DNA from: Promicromonospora sukumoe 327MFSha3.1 | Lineage (GTDB): Bacteria > Actinomycetota > Actinomycetes > Actinomycetales > Cellulomonadaceae | NCBI RefSeq assembly: GCF_000385135.1 | Contig: NZ_ARQM01000011.1 | Span: 372,001-436,000, forward strand | Direction of reading: 5' to 3' | Length of the DNA: 64,000 nucleotides | Shown: positions 16,365 through 23,614 of the stretch, in pieces | Layout: each line of letters starts with the position of its first letter | Position numbering within the stretch: the stretch's first letter is position 1 | Program-made: the position numbers and the translations under genes | Notes under the pieces: generated by a model | What the model saw: the letters and a program-made list of their open reading frames with translations, nothing else | Told to the model about the DNA's origin: nothing | Databases searched by the model: none

Positions 16365-17203
16365 TGGCCGCCCGTCCGTCCGCCCTCCGGAGGTCCGGCC
16401 GGGTGCTGCTCTACGTGGTGATGATCCTCGCCGCGGCGGGCATCATGCTCCCGTTCGCCTGGATGGTGATCTCGTCGCTGAAGATGAACAACCAGGTGTT
16501 CACGGCGCCGGTGCAGTGGATCCCGGACCCCGTCCAGTGGCGCAACTACCTCGACATCTGGGTCAAGGCCGACATGGTCACGTGGGTGCGCAACACCCTC
16601 GTCCTGTCCGTCGCGGTGACGGTGCTGCAGGTCCTGACCGGCAGCTTCGCCGCCTACGGGTTCGCCAAGATGCGCTTCCCGGGCCGCGAGCCGCTGTTCC
16701 TGCTGTACATCGGCACCATCGCGGTGCCCTGGCAGTCGTACATGATCCCGCAGTTCCAGATGCTCTCGAGCTGGGGCCTGAACAACACCCTGTGGGCGAT
16801 CATGCTGCTCCAGGCGTTCGGCGCCTTCGGCGTGTTCCTCATGAAGCAGTACTACGAGTCCATCCCCGACTCCCTGTCGGAGGCCGCGCGCCTGGACGGG
16901 CTGTCCGAGTACGGGATCTGGTGGCGCATCATCATGCCGCTGTCGGTGCCGGCCCTGGCGTCGCTGACGATCATCACGTTCGTCTCGACCTGGAACGACT
17001 ACCTCGGGCCCCTGATCTACCTGCGTGACCGCGAGCTGTGGACCATCCAGATCGGCCTGCAGTCGTTCATCGGCGAGTACAACGCCGAGCACGCGCTGAT
17101 CATGACGGGCTCCGTGCTGTCGGTCCTGCCGATCGCGCTGATCTTCCTGCTCGGCCAGCGGTACTTCGTCGAGGGCGTCGCGACGACGGGCGTGAAGGGG
17201 TGA
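16364..17203 (+). CDS. ABC sugar importer, permease (MalG/UgpE type)
   Basis: A 279-residue second pore subunit with six predicted membrane helices (first: LLYVVMILAAAGIMLPFAW). The EAA loop reads SEAARLDGLSEYGIWWRIIMP, and the C-terminus RYFVEGVATTGVKG is the usual MalG-type ending. Start ATG 16364 overlaps the previous stop by one base, and the stop overlaps the GTG of the DUF624 gene by 4 bp (GTGA), so all are in one operon. Confidence 0.93.
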   Translation: MAARPSALRRSGRVLLYVVMILAAAGIMLPFAWMVISSLKMNNQVFTAPVQWIPDPVQWRNYLDIWVKADMVTWVRNTLVLSVAVTVLQVLTGSFAAYGFAKMRFPGREPLFLLYIGTIAVPWQSYMIPQFQMLSSWGLNNTLWAIMLLQAFGAFGVFLMKQYYESIPDSLSEAARLDGLSEYGIWWRIIMPLSVPALASLTIITFVSTWNDYLGPLIYLRDRELWTIQIGLQSFIGEYNAEHALIMTGSVLSVLPIALIFLLGQRYFVEGVATTGVKG

Positions 17204-17949
17204 GTGCCGTGGGCACGAACCTGGCGGCCGGCGTGGGCCCGACGGCGGCCGCGGCTCCCGCGGCCGCCGCCGGCCCCCGGCGCCGCCGGTTGCTGATCGG
17301 CCCCGAGACCTACGAGCTGGTGTTCGGCACGGTCTACACGGGTCTGATGACCAACCTGCTGCTCGCGGTCGCGTGCCTGCCGCTGGTGGTGCTGCTCGTC
17401 GCGACCGACCTCGCGTCGACCTGGCCGCTCGCGGCCCTGACGGCGCCGCTGCTCGGCCCGGCCCTGATCGCGTCGTTCTCGGTGTTCGCCGCCTTCAGCG
17501 CGGACGGGTCGACGACGGTGGTCCGCACCTTCGCCGGCGCCTGGCGCCGGCACCTGCGGCGCGGGCTGGCGCTGGGTGCGCTCGCGGCGGGCGCCGTCGT
17601 CGTGGCGGTCGTGGACGTGGCCTTCTTCTGGGGCCGGACGGCGGGGGCCGTCGCGATCCCCGTGCTGGTGACGCTCGCCGTCGTGGCGGTGCTCACCGGC
17701 CTCCTCGCCCTCGCGGCGGTGCCCGAGATGCCGGACGCCCGCCTGCGCGACGTCCTGCTCGCCGCCCTGGTGCTCGGCGTGCGGCGCTGGTACCTCTCGG
17801 CCGGCGCGCTGGTCGTGCTCGGCCTGCTGGTGAGCCTCGTGGCGACCCGTCCGGCGGTAGGCCTGGGCTTCGCGGCGGCCCCGCTCCTCTTCGCGACCTG
17901 GGGCGTGGCCCGCTACATCCTCCGCCCGGCCGCCACGCCTCCCACCTGA
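17200..17949 (+). CDS. DUF624 (YesL-like) membrane protein
   Basis: A 249-residue integral membrane protein with about five to six helices, starting after a basic Ala/Pro-rich tail. The stretch LIGPETYELVFGTVYTGLMTNLLL and the following CLPLVVLL fit DUF624/YesL, a family routinely encoded with carbohydrate ABC importers of plant-polysaccharide loci. Its role is not known; assistance to the importer is the usual guess. Start GTG 17200 overlaps the permease stop; an in-frame GTG at 17209 is an alternative. Confidence 0.8.
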   Translation: MSAVGTNLAAGVGPTAAAAPAAAAGPRRRRLLIGPETYELVFGTVYTGLMTNLLLAVACLPLVVLLVATDLASTWPLAALTAPLLGPALIASFSVFAAFSADGSTTVVRTFAGAWRRHLRRGLALGALAAGAVVVAVVDVAFFWGRTAGAVAIPVLVTLAVVAVLTGLLALAAVPEMPDARLRDVLLAALVLGVRRWYLSAGALVVLGLLVSLVATRPAVGLGFAAAPLLFATWGVARYILRPAATPPT

Positions 17950-17952
17950 CGG

Positions 17953-18015
17953 CGTTGACCACAGCACTTTCTGCCAGCCGGGAGCCCCGGCTGGCAGAAA
18001 ATGCTGTGGTCAACG
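17953..18015. repeat. Long hairpin family B, copy 1
   Basis: A long stem, arms starting GTTGACCACAGCA and ending in its complement, with the inner pairing CTGCCAGCCGG/CCGGCTGGCAG. It closes the DUF624 operon. A related copy at 57060-57122 differs by paired changes that keep the stem. Confidence 0.85.
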
Positions 18016-18097
18016 AGCAGAAGGCCCCGTCGTCGTGAACCCGATCCGTGCTTCGTGCGGATACAGGGGTGACAGTGGTTCCGACGGTCTGGGAGGC

Positions 18098-18139
18098 ATG
18101 ATGCGAACGAACGACTCGTGGGACGGCGCGGCGCCATGA
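18098..18139 (+). other. Possible 13-residue leader ORF before the sigma-factor gene
   Basis: ATGATG at 18098 opens a short frame reading MMRTNDSWDGAAP and ending at TGA 18137-18139, which overlaps the sigma-factor ATG by 4 bp. GGGAGG lies at 18091-18096, too close to the first ATG and 4 bp from the second. It may couple translation of the sigma factor or may be chance. Confidence 0.3.
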
Positions 18140-18750
18140 CGGCGCCCGCCGAGCTGGAGGTGCCCGACGCCGCGGGCCGGGCGAGCCGCTCCGACGCGCA
18201 GGTCATCGCGTCGTCGTTGCACCAGCCGGAGGACTTCGCGGCCGTCTACGGCCGGCACGCGAGGTCCGTCCACCGGTATGCGTACCGCCGGGTCGGACCC
18301 GAGCACGCCGAGGACGTGGTGGCCGAGACGTTCGTGGTGGCGTTCCGCCGCCGAGCGTCCTACGACCTGGCCAGGCCCGACGCCCGGCCCTGGCTGCTCG
18401 GCATCGCGACGAACGAGATCGCCCGGTTCCGCCGGGCCGAGGCGACGCGGTACCGCGCGATGGCACGCGTCGCGCCCGTCCGTCCTGAGGACGATCCGGC
18501 CGACCGCGCGACGTCGGACGTCGCCGCGCGCTCCGCCGGGCGTGCGCTCGGCGAGGCGCTCGGTGGTCTCCGGCCCGACGACCGGGACGTGCTGCTGCTC
18601 TGGGCGTGGGGCGAGCTCACCTACGAGGAGATCGCGACCACCCTCGACATCAAGAAGGGCACGGTGCGGTCTCGCCTGCACCGGGCGCGCAAGCTGATCC
18701 GCGCGGCGCTGCCGGGCGGGCTCCGGGACGTAGTGGAGGACGGGCGATGA
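18136..18750 (+). CDS. ECF-type RNA polymerase sigma factor
   Basis: A 204-residue sigma factor with region 2 at about 38-100 (EDFAAVYGRHARSVHRYAYR, then AEDVVAETFVVAFRR) and region 4 at about 145-195 (LTYEEIATTLDIKKGTVRSRL helix-turn-helix). It has no region 3 or fused domain. ATG 18136 is chosen for the length of the conserved region; GTG 18118 is an in-frame alternative. The stop overlaps the following gene by 4 bp, and that product is probably its membrane partner or antagonist. Confidence 0.9.
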   Translation: MTAPAELEVPDAAGRASRSDAQVIASSLHQPEDFAAVYGRHARSVHRYAYRRVGPEHAEDVVAETFVVAFRRRASYDLARPDARPWLLGIATNEIARFRRAEATRYRAMARVAPVRPEDDPADRATSDVAARSAGRALGEALGGLRPDDRDVLLLWAWGELTYEEIATTLDIKKGTVRSRLHRARKLIRAALPGGLRDVVEDGR

Positions 18751-19814
18751 GGACGAGCACCGAGTGGACGGGCCAGGAGCCCGCCGGGGTCGAGCTGGAT
18801 GCGCTGCGCGCGACGGGTGCCCTGCTGGACCCGTCGGCGGCGGAGGCAGAGGCCGCGTTCGCCGCGGGCCGGGTGCGGTGGGCCGAGGAGCTGCAGCACG
18901 CCGCCGCGGAGGAGCGGCCGTCGCCGTCGGCCGATCAGCCGGACGGCACGTGGCCGCCGGCCCGCCCGCGGGCCGTGCGCGGGCGGCGCGGCCGTCGGCC
19001 GGGTCTGCGGGTGGCGGTCGGGCTGGGCGTCGCGGCGTCCGTGGTGGGCGGGGCGTTCTTCGCGCCCACCGCGACGCTGACGCTGCCGTGGGACGACGAC
19101 GCCGCCGTGGCGCCGCCGGGCTCGGCGTCGGCGGCGGAGGTGCTGCGGTCCGCAGCGGCCCGTGTCGTCACCGGCGCCGACGGGTCCTGGGACCAGGTCC
19201 GGGGCGACCAGTTCGTGTATTACAGCAGCACGGGCAGCAGCAGGTACGAGGTGATCGGTGGGAGCACCACCGAGGAGCCTGCGGAGTACCGCGGCTGGTT
19301 CTCGGTCGACGGGACCCGGGACGGCCGGGCCACGGCGACGAACGCCACGGGGGACCCGCTCGACGAGCGGCTGTTCACCTGTGCCGACGGCGGGATCGAG
19401 CGGGCCCGTGCGGCGGGCACCGACTGCAGCTCGGAGCCCGGGATCGACCTTGACGCGCCCACCGACGTCGACGGGATGTACGACTACCTGCGGGATGGCG
19501 GCGACGGCTCGGCGCGGCTGATGTTCATCAGGGCGAACGACCTGTTGCTGACCCTGACGCCGGAGGCCCGGGCTGCGGTCTTCGGGGCGCTCAGCCGGGT
19601 CGACGGGCTGACGGTGACACCCGGGGTCGTCGACGCGGCGGGCCGCCCAGGCATCGCCGTCGGCGCCGAGATCGACGGGTACCGGCAGGACCTGATCTTC
19701 GACCCGGAGACGCGGGATCTGCTCGGTGGGGCCAGCGTCTACCCCGACGGCATGGCGGACGGGTACGCGGTCACCGGCTGGACCGTCGTGGACGAGGTGG
19801 GCCAGACATCGTGA
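18747..19814 (+). CDS. CU044_5270-like membrane-anchored protein (sigma-factor partner)
   Basis: A 355-residue protein: an acidic cytoplasmic segment (1-85), a basic stretch RGRRGRRPG, one membrane helix (about 88-108) and an extracytoplasmic domain of about 245 residues. The arrangement and the AAEVLRSAAARV / YRQDLIFDPETRDLLG features fit the CU044_5270 family, which follows ECF sigma genes in many actinobacteria. No HxxxCxxC zinc motif of classical anti-sigma factors is seen, so anti-sigma activity is an inference from coupling (ATGA overlap) and topology. Confidence 0.7.
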   Translation: MRTSTEWTGQEPAGVELDALRATGALLDPSAAEAEAAFAAGRVRWAEELQHAAAEERPSPSADQPDGTWPPARPRAVRGRRGRRPGLRVAVGLGVAASVVGGAFFAPTATLTLPWDDDAAVAPPGSASAAEVLRSAAARVVTGADGSWDQVRGDQFVYYSSTGSSRYEVIGGSTTEEPAEYRGWFSVDGTRDGRATATNATGDPLDERLFTCADGGIERARAAGTDCSSEPGIDLDAPTDVDGMYDYLRDGGDGSARLMFIRANDLLLTLTPEARAAVFGALSRVDGLTVTPGVVDAAGRPGIAVGAEIDGYRQDLIFDPETRDLLGGASVYPDGMADGYAVTGWTVVDEVGQTS

Positions 19815-19851
19815 TGCCAGGACCCTGAGCCGGGCCGGTCTCACCACTCAC

Positions 19852-19914
19852 CTTCGAGGCCCGGGTTTCTCCGCTTTGAGCAGGGCTCAAAGCGGAGAAA
19901 CCCGGGCCTCGAAG
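19852..19914. repeat. Long hairpin family C, copy 1
   Basis: A perfect 30-bp stem (19852-19881 with 19885-19914) closed by AGG lies between two convergent genes. The arm begins CTTCGAGGCCCGGG and contains CTCCGCTTTGAG. Related copies are at 27086-27149 and 38518-38585. Confidence 0.9.
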
Positions 19915-19926
19915 TGGATCGGCTCC

Positions 19927-20787
19927 CTACAGGTGCGGCGCCACGTGCTTGTCGTAGCGGTCCAGCACCGTCGCGGCCGTCTCTGCCGTCGGGCGGGACC
20001 AGATCTCCTCGTTGAAGATCTCGGTCTCGACGTCGCCCACGTACCCGGCGTCGCGCACCCAGCCGGTGATCGTCGCGAAGTCGACGTACCCGTCGCCCAC
20101 GTGCCCGCGCGAGTTCAGCGGCTCGGCCGCCAGCGGCAGCGCCCAGTCGCACACCTGGTACGACGCGATGCGGTCCTCCCGCCCGGCCCGCGCGATCGAC
20201 CGCTGCAGCGAGGGGTCCCACCACACGTGGTACGTGTCGACCACCACGCCCACCTCCGACGCCGCGAACGGCGCCGCCAGGTCCAGCGCCTGCGCCAGCG
20301 TGGAGATCACGGCCCGGTCCGCGGCGAAGATCGGGTGCAGCGGCTCAAGCACGATCCGCACCCCGTGCTCGGCGGCGAACGGCACCAGGTCGGCGATGCG
20401 GTCGGCCACCCGGCCGCGCGTCGCCACCAGGTCGCGGTCCACGCCCGACGTCGGGGCGCCACCCGGCGTCGAGCCCACCAGCCCGCCGACCACGAAGACC
20501 AGCTCCGAGGTGCCGATCGTCGCGGCCTCCTCGATCGCCAGCTTGTTGTCGTCGAGCGCGGCGCGGATCCCGGCGTCGTCGGCCGCGGTGAGGAACCCGC
20601 CGCGGCACAGGGACGACGCGCGCAGCCCGGCGTCCGCGATGATGCGCGCCGCCTGCGGCGCGCCGACGGCCTGCACCACGTCGCGCCACGGCCCGACGGC
20701 GCCGAAGCCCGCCGTGGCCGCCGCCTCGCACGCCTCGGCCAGGGTCGCGTGCTTGACGGTCGCGGTGTTCAGCGATGCCCGGCTCAT
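19927..20787 (-). CDS. Sugar phosphate isomerase/epimerase-like TIM-barrel protein
   Basis: A 286-residue AP-endonuclease-2-type TIM barrel (xylose-isomerase-like superfamily). Metal-binding positions are suggested by IVLEPLHP (Glu), VVDTYHVWWDP (Asp/His), YQVCDW and VETEIFNEEIW (Glu). It should isomerise or epimerise a keto sugar or related compound. It is the last gene of a three-gene cassette; its ATG overlaps the DUF993 stop by 4 bp. The substrate is unknown. Confidence 0.82.
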   Translation of the reverse strand: MSRASLNTATVKHATLAEACEAAATAGFGAVGPWRDVVQAVGAPQAARIIADAGLRASSLCRGGFLTAADDAGIRAALDDNKLAIEEAATIGTSELVFVVGGLVGSTPGGAPTSGVDRDLVATRGRVADRIADLVPFAAEHGVRIVLEPLHPIFAADRAVISTLAQALDLAAPFAASEVGVVVDTYHVWWDPSLQRSIARAGREDRIASYQVCDWALPLAAEPLNSRGHVGDGYVDFATITGWVRDAGYVGDVETEIFNEEIWSRPTAETAATVLDRYDKHVAPHL

Positions 20788-22013
20788 GCGGCCGCCCCGT
20801 TCGTCGTCAGGAACGCCCGCAGCCGCGCGGCGGCCAGGGGCGGGTCGAGCAGCATGCCGCAGCCGTCGGCCAGGCGGGCCAGCTCGACCAGGTGCCGCAG
20901 CGACCGGCCGGAGTGCAGGCCGCCCACCAGCGAGAACCCGGCCTGGAAGCCGTTCAGCCAGGACAGGAACGCGATCCCGGTCTTGTAGTAGTACGTGGGC
21001 GCGGCGAAGATGTGCCGCCCCAGTGCCTCGGTCGACGCCAGGATCTTGTGGCCGCCCTCGGCGTCCCCGGCGTCGAACGCCTGCAGGGCCGTGGACGCCG
21101 CCGGGTAGATCGCGGCAAAGATGCCGAGCAGTGCGTCCGAGTGGCCCTGCTCGTCGCCCGCGATGAGCTCCGGGTAGTTGAAGTCGTCGCCGGTGTACAG
21201 CCGCGGCCGCACGCCGTCGTCCGACGCCGGCAGCGCCGCCAGCGCCCGGCGCAGGCCCACTTCGTGGGCGGCGTCGAGCAGCGAGACCTTGACGCCGTCG
21301 ATCCGCGGCTGGTGCGCGCGGATCAGGTCGAGGAACGTCGCGGTGGCGTCGTCCACGGAGTCCGAGCCCCAGTAGCCCGCCAGCGCCGGGTCGAACATGG
21401 TGCCCAGCCAGTGCAGGACGACGGGCTGCTCGGCCTCGGCCAGCACGGCGTCGTACACGCGGGCGTAGTCCTCGGGGCCGCGGGCCACGCGCGCCAGCGC
21501 GCGGGAGGCCATGACGATGACCTGCGCCCCGGCGTCCTGGACCACGTGCACCTGCTCGCGGTAGGCCTCGGTGACGACGGCCAGGCCGGCGTCGCCCGGT
21601 TCGAGCGCCGCGACGACCGCCGGGTCGAGCTGGTCCGTGCCCGCGCCGCACGCGACGCGGGCGCCCACGGAGGACGCCTCGGCCGCCGAGCGCCGGATGA
21701 GCTCCTGGGTCGCCGCCCAGTCGAGGCCCATGCCGCGCTGGGCGGTGTCCATCGCGTCGGCCACGCCGAGCCCGTGCTCCCAGATGCGGTGCCGGTAGGC
21801 GAGTGTCGCGTCCCAGTCGACGACGGCGGGCGCGCCCGGCACGTTCTCCGCGCCGACCTGCGGCACCACGTGGGCGGCCGCGAACGCGATGCGCGAGGTG
21901 ATCGGGCCGGACGGCGTCGTCCACGGGCCGGGGGCGTTCAGCTCGACGGCCTCGGAGCCGGTGACCCGGCCCTCGGCGTCGAACAGGGGGAGGACGACGG
22001 CGACGCCGCTCAC
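20784..22013 (-). CDS. DUF993 family protein (dihydrodipicolinate-synthase-like)
   Basis: A 409-residue cytoplasmic protein that I place in DUF993, a TIM-barrel family distantly like DHDPS/NAL aldolases. Stretches such as MGLDWAATQELIRRSAAEA, PVVLHWLGTMFDP, DGVKVSLLD (a Lys in the position expected for a Schiff base) and YTGDDFNYPELI are visible. An aldolase or lyase role on a sugar-derived keto acid is plausible but unproven. GTG 22013 overlaps the oxidoreductase stop (GTGA). The neighbours are an oxidoreductase and an isomerase, suggesting oxidation, isomerisation and cleavage of one compound. Confidence 0.78.
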   Translation of the reverse strand: MSGVAVVLPLFDAEGRVTGSEAVELNAPGPWTTPSGPITSRIAFAAAHVVPQVGAENVPGAPAVVDWDATLAYRHRIWEHGLGVADAMDTAQRGMGLDWAATQELIRRSAAEASSVGARVACGAGTDQLDPAVVAALEPGDAGLAVVTEAYREQVHVVQDAGAQVIVMASRALARVARGPEDYARVYDAVLAEAEQPVVLHWLGTMFDPALAGYWGSDSVDDATATFLDLIRAHQPRIDGVKVSLLDAAHEVGLRRALAALPASDDGVRPRLYTGDDFNYPELIAGDEQGHSDALLGIFAAIYPAASTALQAFDAGDAEGGHKILASTEALGRHIFAAPTYYYKTGIAFLSWLNGFQAGFSLVGGLHSGRSLRHLVELARLADGCGMLLDPPLAAARLRAFLTTNGAAA

Positions 22014-23161
22014 AGGGTGATCTCCGGGATGTCGATGCGGCGGCCCTCCGCCGACGACTGCAGGCCCAGCTCCGCGAGCTGCACGCCGCGCGCGGCCGAC
22101 AGCAGGTCGTAGCGGTGCGGGCGCCCGGCCACGACGTCGCGCAGGAACTCCTCCCACTGCAGCTTGAAGCCGTTGTCGAGGTCGGCGTTCGCGGGGACGT
22201 CGAGCCACTGGTCGCGGAACGGCTCCGTGACCGGCAGGTCCGGGTTCCACACGGGCTTGGGCGTGTGCGCGCGGTGCTGGGCGCGGCACTCGCGCAGGCC
22301 GGCGACGGCGGAGCCGTGCGTGCCGTCCACCTGGAACTCGACCAGCTCGTCGCGGAACACGCGCACGGCCCACGAGGAGTTGATCTGCGCCACGACGTCG
22401 TCCCCGCCCGGGGTGGTGATGTCGAAGATGCCGTACGCGGCGTCGTCGGCGGTCGCCTTGTACTCGTTGCCCTGCTCGTCCCAGCGGGTCGGGATGTGCG
22501 TGGCGGTGCGCGCGGTCACGGTCTTGACCTGGCCGAGGATGCCCTCGAGCACGTAGTTCCAGTGGCAGAACATGTCGGTGGTGATGCCGCCGCCGTCCTC
22601 GGCGCGGTAGTTCCACGAGGGGCGCTGGGCGGGCTGCGAGTCGCCCTCGAACACCCAGTAGCCGAACTCGCCGCGCAGCGACAGGATGCGGCCGAAGAAG
22701 CCCTCGTCCACCAGGCGGCGCAGCTTCACCAGGCCCGGCAGGTACAGCTTGTCGTGCACGACGCCGACGGTCACGCCGGTCTCGGCCTGCAGCCGGGCCA
22801 GGTCGATGGCCTCGGCGAGGGTCTCAGCCGTCGGCTTCTCGGTGAAGACGTGCTTGCCCTCGCGCATCGCCTTGGACAGGGTCGCGGCGCGCAGGTTGGT
22901 CATCGCGGCGTCGAACACGATGTCGGCGTCCTTGATGGCCGCGTCGACGTCGGTGGTCCAGTGCTCGACGTCGTGCTTGGCCGCGAGCTCCTTGAGCTTG
23001 TCCGCGTTGCGGCCCACGAGCACGGGCTCGACCTGGACGCGCGAACCGTCGGCGAGCGTGACGCCGCCCTGGTCGCGGATCGGCAGGATCGAGCGCACGA
23101 GGTGCTGGCGGTAACCCATGCGGCCGGTGACGCCGTTCATGGCGATGCGAAGTGTGGTCAC
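22010..23161 (-). CDS. Gfo/Idh/MocA-family oxidoreductase
   Basis: A 383-residue NAD(P)-dependent sugar or polyol dehydrogenase. The Rossmann start is RIAMNGVTGRMGYRQHLVRS, and the family EKP motif appears in HVFTEKPTAET; the C-terminal beta-sheet domain follows from about 150. GTG 23161 is chosen because GGAG lies 8-9 bp upstream; longer in-frame versions would run through the operator at 23200. It is the first gene of a coupled cassette with DUF993 and an isomerase. Likely regulated by a LacI-type repressor through the palindrome at 23200. Confidence 0.87.
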   Translation of the reverse strand: MTTLRIAMNGVTGRMGYRQHLVRSILPIRDQGGVTLADGSRVQVEPVLVGRNADKLKELAAKHDVEHWTTDVDAAIKDADIVFDAAMTNLRAATLSKAMREGKHVFTEKPTAETLAEAIDLARLQAETGVTVGVVHDKLYLPGLVKLRRLVDEGFFGRILSLRGEFGYWVFEGDSQPAQRPSWNYRAEDGGGITTDMFCHWNYVLEGILGQVKTVTARTATHIPTRWDEQGNEYKATADDAAYGIFDITTPGGDDVVAQINSSWAVRVFRDELVEFQVDGTHGSAVAGLRECRAQHRAHTPKPVWNPDLPVTEPFRDQWLDVPANADLDNGFKLQWEEFLRDVVAGRPHRYDLLSAARGVQLAELGLQSSAEGRRIDIPEITL

Positions 23162-23199
23162 GGGCGGGACTCCATCGTCGGTGGTGGTGAGCGCCGTCT

Positions 23200-23215
23200 T
23201 GGAATGCGCTTTCCA
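23200..23215. promoter_or_regulatory. LacI-type operator upstream of the Gfo/DUF993/isomerase cassette
   Basis: TGGAATGCGCTTTCCA is a 16-bp near-perfect palindrome 38 bp upstream of the oxidoreductase start. A very similar site, TGGACAGCGCTTTCCC, precedes the other Gfo/Idh gene at 37035. The nearest LacI-family gene is 23615-24919. Confidence 0.65.
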
Positions 23216-23387
23216 GGGGAGCGTAGCGCACGTTTCCGGGTGAGTACATGGGGGCCGGGGTGAGGTGGGGCGGCAGTGGTGCTGCGGGGTGCGGTGCAAC
23301 AGGGCAGCGTGGGCGCGGGCGGCGGTGTCGGCGGTGCGCGGGCCATGGCCCTGGGGACGCGGGCACCGGCGTGACGCGGCTCCGGCT

Positions 23388-23456
23388 CGGCAGTTTGCCC
23401 CGCAGACTCGGCAGTCTGCTGCGGGACGCGGCAGTTTGCCCGGCAGACTCGGCAGT
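23388..23456. repeat. Pair of 28-bp direct repeats
   Basis: A unit starting CGGCAGTTTGCCC and ending ACTCGGCAGT occurs at 23388-23415 and 23429-23456 with one substitution. The second copy runs into the adjoining palindrome. Confidence 0.8.
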
Positions 23457-23506
23457 TGGCATCGAGATCGGCTCAGGCCTGAGCCGATCTCGATGCCAAC
23501 TGCCGA
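23449..23506. repeat. Perfect 29-bp palindrome (hairpin family D)
   Basis: Arms 23449-23477 and 23478-23506 are exact complements without a loop; the centre is GGCTCAGGCCTGAGCC. It lies about 110 bp behind the stop of the LacI gene on the minus strand and could terminate its transcript. Confidence 0.85.
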
Positions 23507-23513
23507 TCGTCGC

Positions 23514-23548
23514 TGGCTGCTGGCTGCTGGCTGCTGGCTGCTGGCTGG
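23514..23548. repeat. Heptamer tandem repeat
   Basis: TGGCTGC is repeated four times and followed by TGGCTGG, five units in 35 bp. It is a short microsatellite with no coding role visible. Confidence 0.85.
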
Positions 23549-23614
23549 TGGTCGCCAGACAGCTGACGGCGTAGTCGCCTCGCTGCCTCCGGTGGCAGGG
23601 TCCGGCGGCGGGGC

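Larger units (their letters stand above)
23216..23614. other. Gene-free 400 bp made of repeats
   Basis: No convincing gene lies between the cassette and the LacI gene. The stretch holds a GC-rich segment (23216-23387), two 28-bp direct repeats (23388-23415 and 23429-23456, one difference), a perfect 29-bp palindrome (23449-23506) and a heptamer tandem repeat (23514-23548). Confidence 0.75.
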
